Source: Flagellimonas amphidinii
Lineage (GTDB): Bacteria > Bacteroidota > Bacteroidia > Flavobacteriales > Flavobacteriaceae
DNA length: 64,000 nucleotides
Assembly (NCBI RefSeq): GCF_013090115.1
Contig: NZ_JABFNN010000017.1
Span: 1-64,000 of the forward strand
Reading direction: 5' to 3'
Shown here: positions 43,846 to 52,963 of the stretch, in pieces
Numbering within the stretch: position 1 is the stretch's first letter
How the letters are laid out: every line of letters begins with the position of its first letter
Position numbers and translations under genes: made by a program
The notes under the pieces: generated by a model
The model's input: only the letters and a program-made list of their open reading frames with translations
Databases searched by the model: none
What the model was told of the DNA's origin: nothing

Positions 43846-45119
43846 AAAACAGTCTTCACCGCCTCAACCGTCCGATCTAAATCTTCGTAGCTCAAGGCAT
43901 CATTTAAAAAGTAGCTTTCAAAAGCTGAAGGTGGCAAATACACTCCTTGCTCCAACATGCCATGGAAATACGTTTTAAAAGTATCGTTATTGCCTTTGGC
44001 AGAAGATGCAAAGTCCATTACAGGTTCTTCAGTAAAATGCACAGAGATCATACTACCATATCGGTTGATTTGATGGGCTACACCTTTTTCGGTCAGTACT
44101 TCAGCAATGCCGTTATGCAAATGCTCCGTTTTTTGGGCCAAACTGGTAAATATTTCGGGGTTGTTGTTCAATTCGGTGAGCATAGCCAAACCAGCGCTCA
44201 TGGCCAAAGGGTTACCACTTAGGGTCCCTGCTTGGTACACCGGCCCTTCGGGAGCTAAATGCGACATGATTTCAGCCTTGGCAGCAAATGCACCTACGGG
44301 GAGTCCACCTCCTATCACTTTTCCAAACATCACCATATCAGCATCAACACCCAAAGCCTCTTGTGCGCCTCCTTGGCCCAATCTAAAACCTGTCATCACC
44401 TCATCAAAGAGCAACAAAATACCTTCTTCCGCACACAGCTTGCGCAATCCATGAATAAATTCATCGGTAGGGATAATGCAGCCCATGTTTCCAGCTACGG
44501 GTTCCAAAATAATGGCTGCAATTTCACCTTTATTGGCTTCAGTCAGGGCTTTTACGCTTTCCAAATCGTTATAAGTCGCCAAAAGGGTGTCTTTTGCAGT
44601 TCCTTGGGTCACACCCGGACTGTTGGGACTTCCAAAAGTAACTGCTCCACTCCCCGCTTGGATCAAAAAAGCATCGGAATGACCGTGGTAGCAACCCGCA
44701 AACTTGATAATTTTGTCCTTCCCGGTATAGCCACGTGCCAAACGCACTGCACTCATACAGGCTTCGGTACCGCTATTCACAAATCTAATTTTATCAATAT
44801 TCGGCACCATGGAAACGGCCAATTGAGCCAACTCGGTCTCAATTTCTGTCGGCATTCCAAAGGAAGTACCCTTTTTAGCACGCTCAATTACCGCATTGAT
44901 CACGGGTTCATAGGCATGGCCCAAAATCAGCGGCCCCCAAGAGGCAATGTAATCGATCAATTGGTTGCCATCTTCATCATATAGGTAGGCACCTTTGGCC
45001 TCTTTTACAAAAATGGGGTCGCCCCCTACTGCCTTAAATGCCCGCACGGGGGAATTTACCCCTCCGGGGATGTATTTTTTAGCCGCTGCAAAAAGGGCGC
45101 TACTTCTTTGGTAAATCAT
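43842..45119 (-). CDS. hemL: Glutamate-1-semialdehyde 2,1-aminomutase
   Basis: PLP enzyme that isomerises glutamate-1-semialdehyde to 5-aminolevulinate, the last step of the C5 route to tetrapyrroles; cytoplasmic. At 425 residues it has the family length. Features include [63 protein letters not shown], the PLP Lys in [16 protein letters not shown] and [19 protein letters not shown] -7-type TATTTTTG element (complement of 45163-45170) lies 43 bases upstream. Confidence 0.98.
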   Translation of the reverse strand: MIYQRSSALFAAAKKYIPGGVNSPVRAFKAVGGDPIFVKEAKGAYLYDEDGNQLIDYIASWGPLILGHAYEPVINAVIERAKKGTSFGMPTEIETELAQLAVSMVPNIDKIRFVNSGTEACMSAVRLARGYTGKDKIIKFAGCYHGHSDAFLIQAGSGAVTFGSPNSPGVTQGTAKDTLLATYNDLESVKALTEANKGEIAAIILEPVAGNMGCIIPTDEFIHGLRKLCAEEGILLLFDEVMTGFRLGQGGAQEALGVDADMVMFGKVIGGGLPVGAFAAKAEIMSHLAPEGPVYQAGTLSGNPLAMSAGLAMLTELNNNPEIFTSLAQKTEHLHNGIAEVLTEKGVAHQINRYGSMISVHFTEEPVMDFASSAKGNNDTFKTYFHGMLEQGVYLPPSAFESYFLNDALSYEDLDRTVEAVKTVF

Positions 45120-45237
45120 GTGTTTATTTTGAATGCTCAGGTACAGAATACTAATTGAAGTGCAAAAATAAGCATCCTCAGAATGTAAAAGAACTCCAAT
45201 TACTACAGAGAGTCAATTTGGAATCTTCAAAATTATC

Positions 45238-45436
45238 TAGTTCTCGACTGCACTCGAACTGACATTCCATGAACCTTAGTGCATTTTGTTATTTCAACAC
45301 TAAAGAGATATTCAATATCTATATGCTGCTATTATGGAACATCATTTTCGTTTCCCTGAATTTATTTCAGGGTCGCATTTGATGGATTCCAGACGATAAA
45401 TGGATAATGGGATACCGAAACAAGTTCGGCATGACG
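45238..45436. repeat. Intergenic repeat-like elements
   Basis: The 357-base gap 45120-45476 holds three short inverted structures. GTTCTCGACTGCACTCGAAC lies around 45240-45259 (TCGA...TCGA core), CCCTGAA / TTCAGGG at 45354-45372, and CCGAA / TTCGG at 45415-45429 within GATACCGAAACAAGTTCGGC. From general knowledge, sequences of this kind recur as dispersed intergenic repeats in Flavobacteriaceae. No gene is seen in the gap. Confidence 0.5.
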
Positions 45437-45476
45437 CAATTTTACAAGATTTTATTTCAAAATGCACCACGGGGTA

Positions 45477-46328
45477 TTATTTGGTTTTTTCTTTTCGGAT
45501 GTTGAGCACCTGCCCAATGGAAATGGTGTTGCTCTTCAAATTATTGAGGCGCCTCAACTCTCCTACTGAAATACTATATTTTCTGGATATGCCGTAGAGG
45601 GTATCGCCCTTGACCACCACATGGGTGAACACTTCATAGTTTTTAGGCTCCCGAACGGTATCCAAACCTCCTCGCACCACCTCTTCGTCATATTGGTCCA
45701 AATCGTAACGCTCAATCAGCGCAATCAACTTCTGTGGATATTTACGGTCAGTGGCATAACCCGCCTGACGCAATCCATAAGCCCATTTTTTATAATCATC
45801 TCTCCGGTAATTGAACAAAAAACTATATCTGGACCGTGTGGACAGAAAAATACTGTGATCTCGGAAGGAATACATGGGGTGGTTGTACTTTCTGAAACAT
45901 TCCCCTTTGGCATCATCATCATGAAAATCGAATTCCCCATCCCAACCAGTATGACATTTGATACCGAAGTGATTATTGGTCTTTCGGGTGAGTTCTCCTC
46001 TACCGGAACCGCTTTCCAAAATACCTTGAGCCAAAGTGATACTTGCCGGAATACCAAAGGCACGCATCTCGTATTGGGCCATTTCGGCAAAGGTCTCTAT
46101 GTATTCTTGGGTATCGGCTATGGGAAAACGCACAAATCGACCTGGATTCTCCGGAAGCGGGTATAATTCCGCTTCTTTTGGACCATCTTTGGGCAGATTG
46201 GCATTGGGATTACGAGGGGTTCGGGATTCCACTACAGGCCTACGTTCCTTGGTAACCGTTCTTTTTTTAGACTTACAGCCCGTGACCAATACAACCAACA
46301 ATACCATATATCCCAAACGTTTCATCAT
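45477..46328 (-). CDS. Glucosaminidase lipoprotein with C-terminal LysM
   Basis: A 283-residue predicted lipoprotein (VTGC, Cys18). A Pro/Arg-rich spacer leads to a GH73-type glucosaminidase domain (about 70-220) with FGIPASITLAQGILESGSGRGELTRKTNNHFGIKCH, in which the Glu of LESGSG is the likely catalytic residue. A LysM motif follows (about 233-280, VVVKGDTLYGISRKYSISVGELRRLNNLKSNTISIGQVLNI). It cuts or remodels peptidoglycan. Its ATG overlaps the stop of the PLP-enzyme gene by 4 bases, so the two are translationally linked. Confidence 0.93.
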   Translation of the reverse strand: MMKRLGYMVLLVVLVTGCKSKKRTVTKERRPVVESRTPRNPNANLPKDGPKEAELYPLPENPGRFVRFPIADTQEYIETFAEMAQYEMRAFGIPASITLAQGILESGSGRGELTRKTNNHFGIKCHTGWDGEFDFHDDDAKGECFRKYNHPMYSFRDHSIFLSTRSRYSFLFNYRRDDYKKWAYGLRQAGYATDRKYPQKLIALIERYDLDQYDEEVVRGGLDTVREPKNYEVFTHVVVKGDTLYGISRKYSISVGELRRLNNLKSNTISIGQVLNIRKEKTK

Positions 46329-47230
46329 ACCATTAATAAGGGTAAATTCTTCTTTTTCAATACAAGGTTCATGCCTTTTATGCCTTGAAGCCCTCCGGTA
46401 TGGATGGCCAAAATTTGGGTGCCAGGCTCGAACACATTTCTTTTTATCAAATCAAAAATACCAAAAAGCATTTTTCCCGTATAAATGGGATCTAATGGAA
46501 TTCCGGTTTCAGTGTTAAAATCGTTGATAAAATCAATCAGTTGTTGGTCCACCTTGGCATAACCGCCAAAATGATACTCCAATTGAAGCTTCCAGCGATT
46601 ATTTTGGGCAAATTTACGGATATCCTCCTGTAGAAAATTGCCCTTCAATGCCGGAAAGCCCCACACGTTTTGATGGGGTTTGGATGCATTGATGAGTCCG
46701 GCCAAAGTACCCCCAGTACCTACACAACTGCAAATCATGTCGAAATCAGCATCCGCATTCGTTAAAATCTTTTCACAGCCCTGAACGGCCAAAGCGTTCG
46801 TACCGCCTTCGGGCAACTGGTAAAATTCTCCAAAGGTTTCCTTTAATTGTTGATAAAAGGATGGGGTTGTTTTTTCGCGATAAGCACTACGGGATACAAA
46901 ATGAAACTGCATCCCATGTTGATGGGCCAATTGCAAGGTCGGATTGTCTTGCCAACGGTTTTCCAATTCCTCTCCCCGAACCACTCCAATAGTTTTAAAA
47001 CCTTGTTCACGACCCACGCAGGCCACCGCAGCAATATGGTTGGAAAAAGCCCCACCAAAGGTGAGCAAGGTGGTTTGCCCCTGTTTTTTCGCTTCCAATA
47101 CGTTGTATTTGAGCTTTCGATATTTGTTTCCGGAAATTAAAGGATGAATGGTATCCTCCCTTTTGATGTAAAGGGTCACTTCCTTTTCCCGAAGCAGGGG
47201 AAAATCCACTTTTTGGTTCGGAATGTTCAA
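46325..47230 (-). CDS. ACC deaminase/D-cysteine desulfhydrase-family PLP enzyme
   Basis: A 301-residue PLP enzyme. The PLP Lys is in LISGNKYRKLKYN, with TLLTFGGAFSNHIAAVACVGREQGFKTIGVVRGEE and a glycine-rich phosphate loop CSCVGTGGTLAGLI. The family includes ACC deaminase and D-cysteine desulfhydrase, which cannot be separated by sight. The start is a TTG at 47230, the only possibility, because a stop codon (that of the upstream gene) lies in frame 9 bases before it. It is followed by the overlapping glucosaminidase gene. Confidence 0.88.
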   Translation of the reverse strand: MNIPNQKVDFPLLREKEVTLYIKREDTIHPLISGNKYRKLKYNVLEAKKQGQTTLLTFGGAFSNHIAAVACVGREQGFKTIGVVRGEELENRWQDNPTLQLAHQHGMQFHFVSRSAYREKTTPSFYQQLKETFGEFYQLPEGGTNALAVQGCEKILTNADADFDMICSCVGTGGTLAGLINASKPHQNVWGFPALKGNFLQEDIRKFAQNNRWKLQLEYHFGGYAKVDQQLIDFINDFNTETGIPLDPIYTGKMLFGIFDLIKRNVFEPGTQILAIHTGGLQGIKGMNLVLKKKNLPLLMV

Positions 47231-47239
47231 ATTATAGGC

Positions 47240-47575
47240 TTATTGCGTCAAATAATTGAAAAAAGCAAAACTTTTACGTTTGGAAAGATACTCCATATCT
47301 CTTTCATTGGCATAGGCCTCCCGCTCAAAACTGATGTTCTGATAAGCACGATAGCTATCCAAATACAACAGGGTGCGCAGCAACCATTCAGCTACATAGA
47401 GGATATAAAAGGGTATAATCAACAATTCCTGTTGTTGTTTTAGATGGATACGTTCATGATTTATAAGCACCGCATCAGTCTTAAGGGAATCTTCCTTTAG
47501 AATGATAAACGGCCATAGGGACAGGCCTACGTAATTGCGATAAAAAAAGTGTTTAAAAACTAAAATCACTTGCAA
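47240..47575 (-). CDS. Small membrane protein with HExxH motif, non-ATG start
   Basis: A 111-residue protein. VLINHERIHLKQQQELLIIPFYILYVAEWLL holds HERIH (H-E-x-x-H), followed by a hydrophobic helix, and FEREAYANE supplies a possible third Glu ligand. The layout is that of a minimal zincin related to M56-type membrane peptidases, but much shorter. No ATG is in frame at the start. TTG at 47575 follows a perfect -7 element (TATATTTG, complement of 47594-47601). It lies 9 bases before the PLP-enzyme start in the same frame. Function is unknown. Confidence 0.72.
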   Translation of the reverse strand: MQVILVFKHFFYRNYVGLSLWPFIILKEDSLKTDAVLINHERIHLKQQQELLIIPFYILYVAEWLLRTLLYLDSYRAYQNISFEREAYANERDMEYLSKRKSFAFFNYLTQ

Positions 47576-47715
47576 TCCATCAAAGTATTCTTACAAATAT
47601 AACTTTTCAAATTCCAGAAAATTGGATTGCACCCTCCTTGTTTTTAACAATTTCGTTGAATAACCTGTTTTCCGTTCCTTACCTTCCACAAGGCATATTG
47701 GTCTGAATAGTTTAA

Positions 47716-47907
<192 letters not shown>

Positions 47908-47967
47908 GCATTCGGCATAATATTTGTGATGATATTTGGGTAATCTCAAAGAATTGAAAAAAGTACT

Positions 47968-48537
47968 ATGAAAAATTTAAAATTATTTACTCTCGTTGCC
48001 CTAGCAGTTACCTTCTTGGCTTCCTGCAGCTCAGTAAGGGTGATTTCCGACTACGACAAACAGGCTGACTTTAACACTTACAAAAGTTATGCTTTTTATA
48101 AAACAGGTATTGACAAAGCCCAAATCTCCGATTTGGACAAAAAACGCATTTTAAGAGCTATAGATTCCGAACTAAGCTCCCGTGGCTTTGTAAAATCAAA
48201 GGACCCAGATGTCCTCATCAGTATATTTACCAAAGAACGTGAACGTGTGGACGTTTACAACAACAACTTTGGCTGGGGCTGGGGCGGTTTTTACAATCCC
48301 TGGGTCTGGGGTCCCGGTTGGGGCTGGGGCTGGGGAAACAATGTAAGCACCCGCACCGAAGGCTCTTTATATATTGATGTCATCGATGCCAAAAACAAAG
48401 AACTGGTTTGGCAGGGACGTGGCGTTGGCACCTTGAACAATACGAGCAATATTGAGAAAAAAGAAGAGCGTATCAAGGAATTTGTAGCACAAATACTGGA
48501 AAAATATCCTCCTGGCCACGAGTTGGCCTCAAACTAA
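47968..48537 (+). CDS. DUF4136-family lipoprotein
   Basis: A 189-residue lipoprotein (LASC, Cys20). It begins SSVRVISDYDKQADFNTYKSYAFYKT, which with GSLYIDVIDAKNKELVWQGRGVGTL matches the DUF4136 family. The central Trp/Gly-rich stretch (about 90-120) is low-complexity and unusual in composition. It is probably an outer-membrane-anchored protein of unknown role. It ends at a terminator shared with the convergent Lrp gene. Confidence 0.88.
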   Translation: MKNLKLFTLVALAVTFLASCSSVRVISDYDKQADFNTYKSYAFYKTGIDKAQISDLDKKRILRAIDSELSSRGFVKSKDPDVLISIFTKERERVDVYNNNFGWGWGGFYNPWVWGPGWGWGWGNNVSTRTEGSLYIDVIDAKNKELVWQGRGVGTLNNTSNIEKKEERIKEFVAQILEKYPPGHELASN

Positions 48538-48545
48538 AATATTGA

Positions 48546-48570
48546 AAGCCGCCCTTTGGGCGGTTTTTTT
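48546..48570. terminator. Terminator between the convergent DUF4136 and Lrp genes
   Basis: CCGCCC / GGGCGG stem (48549-48554 and 48558-48563), loop TTT, then T7 on the plus strand. It touches the 3' end of the Lrp gene. Confidence 0.85.
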
Positions 48571-49037
48571 CATAGCAACGGAAATCCAATCTCGTTTTTT
48601 ACCTCTTTGAGCACAAAGGCACTTTTAACTGCCCCAATGTTAGGCAGTGAGGCTATCTTCTGCTTTGCAAAATCGTAGTAAGCGTCCAGGTTTTTGACCA
48701 TTACTTTAAGCAAAAAATCAAACTCCCCTCCCACCACAAAACATTCCACCACCTCGGGAAATTCCTTAACCTGAGCCAAAAAATCGTCCATCAATTCTCC
48801 TTTTTGAGCCTCCAGTGATACAAAACCAAATACTGTGATGCTCTGCTCCACCTGCTCTTTATTGATTATGGCAGCATAGTGTTTAATGAACCCCTCTTGC
48901 TCCAAACGTCTTATTCGCTCGTAGACGGGAGTTTTGGTCATGTTCAATTGTTTTGCAATGGATTTGGCCACCGTTTTGGCGTCCTTTTCTAAAATTCTAA
49001 GAATCTTGCGATCAATCTCATCCAATCGTTGCTGCAT
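48570..49037 (-). CDS. Lrp/AsnC-family regulator
   Basis: A 155-residue regulator. The N-terminal DNA-binding domain reads LDEIDRKILRILEKDAKTVAKSIAKQLNMTKTPVYERIRRLEQEGFIKHYAAIIN. The C-terminal RAM domain includes VVECFVVGGEFDFLLKVMVKNLDAYYDF, the ligand-binding dimer interface for amino acids. It is divergent from the DUF3291-phenylalanine hydroxylase genes with 142 bases between them, so phenylalanine or tyrosine is the likely effector (inference). Confidence 0.95.
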   Translation of the reverse strand: MQQRLDEIDRKILRILEKDAKTVAKSIAKQLNMTKTPVYERIRRLEQEGFIKHYAAIINKEQVEQSITVFGFVSLEAQKGELMDDFLAQVKEFPEVVECFVVGGEFDFLLKVMVKNLDAYYDFAKQKIASLPNIGAVKSAFVLKEVKNEIGFPLL

Positions 49038-49179
49038 GTTTTCCTTTTTATATTATTATTCATTGTTCAATTTACTACTTATTCCCATATATCAGTCTAG
49101 TTAAAGTGATTTTTCCTATGATTATTATATCTATAGTTCTTTTAAAACTATATTCTTAATTTTATAGAAATATATTGCG

Positions 49180-49644
49180 ATGAATTTTTATCTGGCCCAA
49201 GCCAATATTGCACGTTTCAAAGCTAGTTTGGACAATCCAATCATGAAGGAATTTGTCGATTTCCTAGAACCTGTCAACAAATTGGCCGAAGAAAGTCCAG
49301 GCTTTGTATGGAGGCTTAAAGATGAACAAGGAAGATCGGCATCTTACATTGAATCTCCTTTTGGAGATGAGATGATGGCCGTGAACATTTCTGTCTGGGA
49401 AAACCTGGAAGCATTGCAAGACTTTGTATACAGCACAGTGCACAGTTATTTTCTGAGAAACAAAAAAAGATGGTTCAACTTAAAAGGCCCTTCGCAGTTT
49501 GTAATGTGGTGGATTCCACAAGGTGAAATCCCCTCATTAAAAATGGCCAAGAAAAAATTGGAACTATTGGAAATCAACGGGTCTTCACCTGAAGCCTTTT
49601 CCATAAAGGAGATGTATAATGAACATGGGAAGAAAATCGAATAA
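49180..49644 (+). CDS. DUF3291-family protein
   Basis: A 154-residue cytoplasmic protein. MNFYLAQANIARFKASLDNPIMKEFVDFLEPVNKLAEESPGFVWRL, SVWENLEALQDFVYSTVHSYFLRNKKRWF and QFVMWWIPQGEIPSLKMAKKKLELL match DUF3291 (dimeric alpha/beta-barrel, related to heme- or monooxygenase-type folds). It lies just upstream of the aromatic hydroxylase gene, probably in one transcript. Its role beside hydroxylation is not known. Confidence 0.85.
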   Translation: MNFYLAQANIARFKASLDNPIMKEFVDFLEPVNKLAEESPGFVWRLKDEQGRSASYIESPFGDEMMAVNISVWENLEALQDFVYSTVHSYFLRNKKRWFNLKGPSQFVMWWIPQGEIPSLKMAKKKLELLEINGSSPEAFSIKEMYNEHGKKIE

Positions 49645-49654
49645 ATCAAAGGTC

Positions 49655-51421
49655 ATGACTAAATCCAAATACGAATCCAATCCCATTCTGGATAAACTCC
49701 CAGAACATCTAAAGCAATACATCAAACCTCAGAACTATGAGGATTATTCTGCTATTGACCAAGCTGTTTGGCGCTATGTGATGCGTAAAAATGTGGACTA
49801 TTTAAGTAAAGTGGCCCATAAATCTTACGTGGAAGGGTTAGAGAAGACAGGAATCTCCATTGACCATATTCCCAATATGTATGGAATGAATCGCATCTTG
49901 AAGGAAATAGGCTGGGCTGCCGTAGCCGTGGATGGATTTATCCCCCCTTCGGCCTTTATGGAATTTCAAGCTTACAATGTATTGGTGATTGCTTCGGACA
50001 TTCGCCAACTTGAAAATATTGAGTACACTCCGGCCCCGGATATTATCCATGAAGGCGCAGGACATGCCCCTATTATTGCCAATCCAGAATATGCTGAATA
50101 TCTAAGACGTTTTGGTGAAATTGGCTGTAAGGCCATTTCCAGTGCCAAGGATTATGAGTTGTATGATGCTGTACGACATCTCTCTATCATTAAAGAGGCA
50201 CATGGCACCCCTAAATCGGAAATTGAAGCTGCTGAAAAAAAGATTGAAGACCTTCAAAACAATATGGGAGAGCCCAGTGAGATGGCACTTATCCGCAATC
50301 TGCATTGGTGGACTGTAGAATACGGACTCATCGGCACCGTGGAAAACCCAAAAATTTATGGAGCTGGACTCCTTTCTTCCATTGGAGAAAGCGCATGGTG
50401 TATGACCGATGAAGTCAAAAAACTTCCATACTCCATTGAAGCGGCCCGTACTGGTTTTGATATAACCAAACCTCAACCACAATTGTTTGTAACGCCAGAT
50501 TTTGCCTTTTTAAGTCAGGTTTTGGAAGATTTTGCCAACACCATGGCCCTTCGTACCGGGGGACTTTCTGGAGCAAAAAAATTGATTGATTCCAAAGCTT
50601 TGGGTACGATGGAACTGAGTACAGGAATCCAAATTTCAGGAAAGTTTCATGAGGTCATTGAGCATAATGGAAACCCCATTTATCTCAAAACAAAAGGGCC
50701 TACCGCATTGGCCTATCGAGATAAAGAACTTGTAGGTCATGGAACTTTGTACCATTCTGAAGGTTTTGGAACGCCCATTGGAAAGCTCAAAGGCATCAAT
50801 TTGACCATTGAAGATATGGCCCCAAGAGATTTGAGGGCTTATAATATTTATGAAGGGGAACACGTTTGTCTGGAATTTGAAGGAGGCGTTAAGGTTGAAG
50901 GAACCATTGTAACCGGCACCAGAAATCTTATGGGCAAAATCATACTCATCACTTTTAAAAATTGCAAGGTTACCCATAATGATGACATCTTATTTCTGCC
51001 TGAATGGGGGCAATACGATATGGCAGTGGGACAAGAAGTAGTATCAGCTTACAATGGACCAGCAGATTTGGCGAGTTTTAATTTGATTTCGCACGAACTT
51101 TCTGAAACCACCATTAAAAGGGAGGAAGATTTGGAAAGAACCAAACTGGAAGAATATTACCAAAGGGTAAGGGATTATCGTGAGGATATCAACACTTTTA
51201 TATCCCGAAGCAAACTTTTTGAAGAGATTCAAAATCAATTCCCAGAAGATTGGTTATTGCCCGTAGAGCTCTATGAATTGGCCAAGCAAGGACAGAAAGA
51301 GCATTTGGCCAATGACATTAAATTACATTTGGAGGAAATCAAAAAAACAAGACCGGATATAGGGCATCTGATTGATGATGGCGCACTACTAATCGACAAG
51401 AGTTTTTCCCAAATCCAATAA
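49655..51421 (+). CDS. phhA: Phenylalanine 4-monooxygenase (aromatic amino acid hydroxylase), long form
   Basis: A ~588-residue enzyme that converts phenylalanine to tyrosine with a tetrahydropterin cofactor and Fe(II). The core (about 20-300) carries the iron ligands: His-His in PDIIHEGAGHAPII (132-137) and Glu in LHWWTVEYGLIG. The C-terminal ~280 residues form an extra domain (EGFGTPIGKLKGINLTIEDM; HVCLEFEGGVKVEGTIVTG) absent from short bacterial enzymes of ~260-300 residues. The start at 49655 avoids overlap with the DUF3291 stop; ATGs at 49619 and 49625 are alternatives. Its 3' end overlaps the convergent DUF4230 gene by 33 bases. Confidence 0.92.
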   Translation: MTKSKYESNPILDKLPEHLKQYIKPQNYEDYSAIDQAVWRYVMRKNVDYLSKVAHKSYVEGLEKTGISIDHIPNMYGMNRILKEIGWAAVAVDGFIPPSAFMEFQAYNVLVIASDIRQLENIEYTPAPDIIHEGAGHAPIIANPEYAEYLRRFGEIGCKAISSAKDYELYDAVRHLSIIKEAHGTPKSEIEAAEKKIEDLQNNMGEPSEMALIRNLHWWTVEYGLIGTVENPKIYGAGLLSSIGESAWCMTDEVKKLPYSIEAARTGFDITKPQPQLFVTPDFAFLSQVLEDFANTMALRTGGLSGAKKLIDSKALGTMELSTGIQISGKFHEVIEHNGNPIYLKTKGPTALAYRDKELVGHGTLYHSEGFGTPIGKLKGINLTIEDMAPRDLRAYNIYEGEHVCLEFEGGVKVEGTIVTGTRNLMGKIILITFKNCKVTHNDDILFLPEWGQYDMAVGQEVVSAYNGPADLASFNLISHELSETTIKREEDLERTKLEEYYQRVRDYREDINTFISRSKLFEEIQNQFPEDWLLPVELYELAKQGQKEHLANDIKLHLEEIKKTRPDIGHLIDDGALLIDKSFSQIQ

Positions 51422-52015
51422 TTCTTGCTGGGAAGTAATATCGGTTGAATTGTAAACCAAGGTCCACCCCAAAGAATTAGTGAGCACATAAATTCTTGAA
51501 AGTTCGCTAATCAAGCGATTTTCCGCATTGGATTTTAAGGAAGAGACCTCTATTTTTTGCCGTAAGGAAGCGTTTACGTTTCGTTTGATTTCATTATAGT
51601 CATCAGCGTTAAACGGATTAAAATAGTCCGCGGTAACATCATAATATTCAAAATCTGGATTGACCTTGATTTCTGGTTGGGGAATCTGTGTAATTCGAAC
51701 TTGCTTATTGATCTCATCTACTTCGTAATTGATTTTTGACAAATCGTACGCCACAGTAACTTCTGCATTCACAACCACCAGAGCTTTTTTATCTGCCGTT
51801 AGGAAGGAACCAAAAAGTTCTTTGGAGTCCTTGTAATTATAGACCTCCACAAAATGGCCTTCGGTCACAACAAGTTTAGAAACATTTTTGAGCTCCTGTT
51901 GGATAAGCATAGAATTTTCCTCAAGGATTTTTTGCTCGCTTCTATAATCCGTGCACGATTTATAAATCAATATAGAAGTCAAGGCAATAATCGCTCCAAC
52001 CAGTACTTTCCTCAT
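51389..52015 (-). CDS. DUF4230-family protein
   Basis: A 208-residue protein with one N-terminal hydrophobic anchor (VGAIIALTSILIYKSC). The DUF4230 domain follows: VSKLVVTEGHFVEVYNYKDS, ALVVVNAEVTVAYDLSKI and DADDYNEIKRNVNASLRQKI-like sequence, with YNPF-type strands. Function is unknown. It starts directly after the GSCFA gene stop (no spacer) and is the third gene of the alaS operon. Its 3' end overlaps the hydroxylase gene on the opposite strand. Confidence 0.85.
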   Translation of the reverse strand: MRKVLVGAIIALTSILIYKSCTDYRSEQKILEENSMLIQQELKNVSKLVVTEGHFVEVYNYKDSKELFGSFLTADKKALVVVNAEVTVAYDLSKINYEVDEINKQVRITQIPQPEIKVNPDFEYYDVTADYFNPFNADDYNEIKRNVNASLRQKIEVSSLKSNAENRLISELSRIYVLTNSLGWTLVYNSTDITSQQELLDLGKTLVD

Positions 52016-52963
52016 CTATTCGAATTTCATAAATGGATACCTCTCTTGAAGATACGCAATTTTCGCCGCTAAGGATTCTTTAAACTTTTGATGAGCCTCA
52101 GAATCCGCATTAAAGGGACGATGTTGCAATCCCTTTTGAATAGCTTCTACCTCATCCATAATTGCCAGACAATCCGAAGAAATCCAAACTGCCTTGAACT
52201 TTTCCCAAATGTAATCGACCGCCAGTTCATTGGGATGCACCATATCATTTTTATAAAACCGATAGTCCCTAAGCTCATCCATGACAATTTCATATGCTGG
52301 AAAATAAGACACTGCCAGCTCTTCTCGAAATTCATGCACTGCTGTAATCAAGTTGGCTTTGCTTCTTTGGTTTTCAACAAATCCGTCCTTAAGGTGCCGA
52401 ACTGGTGAAATGGTAAAAACCAATTGCGCATTGGGGTTCACTCCTTGGACCATAGCAACTACCTTCTCCAAACTTTTTTTGATAACTGCTGCCGATACCA
52501 ATTCTTTGGAAAATTCTTTTTGAGGCACTTTGTGGCAATTGGCCACCACTTTATCCAATCCTTTGTGATGATATACCCATGAAGTACCCAAGGTTATGAA
52601 AACATGGGAAGCATTTTCAATGGCATTCTTTGTTTTAGCCAAACTTTCATTCAGCATTTTCACCAATTCTTTACTACTATTGGCCCGTAAATCTGAATGG
52701 GCTTCAAAACATTGCCAAATCCCATCTCGTTCAAACACTTCGCTTTCTGAAAAAAAGCGATTAGCAAGGGAACGCTCCACCAAATTTTCAATAGCCAAGG
52801 GGTGGAATAAAATCCCTAAAGGATTTTGAAGCTGTTGGAACTTATAATAATTGAGTTTGCCGCCTATGTTTTCCACAAAACATGACCCCAACAATAGCAG
52901 TTTACTTCCATAATCGATTTGATGCCCTGCATTTTGAAGTGGTATGGTGGTTTGAAGTTTCAT
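52016..52963 (-). CDS. GSCFA-domain protein
   Basis: A 315-residue protein. LLLLGSCFVENIGGKLNYYKFQQLQNPLGILFHPLAI gives the GSCFA signature near the N-terminus. HVFITLGTSWVYHH and the VFTISPVRHLKDGF segment follow, in the order of SGNH-like hydrolases, with a final DMVHPNELAVDYIWEKF. Members are found almost only in Bacteroidetes; catalytic activity is unproven. Its ATG overlaps the alaS stop (TAATG), so translation is coupled. Confidence 0.93.
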   Translation of the reverse strand: MKLQTTIPLQNAGHQIDYGSKLLLLGSCFVENIGGKLNYYKFQQLQNPLGILFHPLAIENLVERSLANRFFSESEVFERDGIWQCFEAHSDLRANSSKELVKMLNESLAKTKNAIENASHVFITLGTSWVYHHKGLDKVVANCHKVPQKEFSKELVSAAVIKKSLEKVVAMVQGVNPNAQLVFTISPVRHLKDGFVENQRSKANLITAVHEFREELAVSYFPAYEIVMDELRDYRFYKNDMVHPNELAVDYIWEKFKAVWISSDCLAIMDEVEAIQKGLQHRPFNADSEAHQKFKESLAAKIAYLQERYPFMKFE

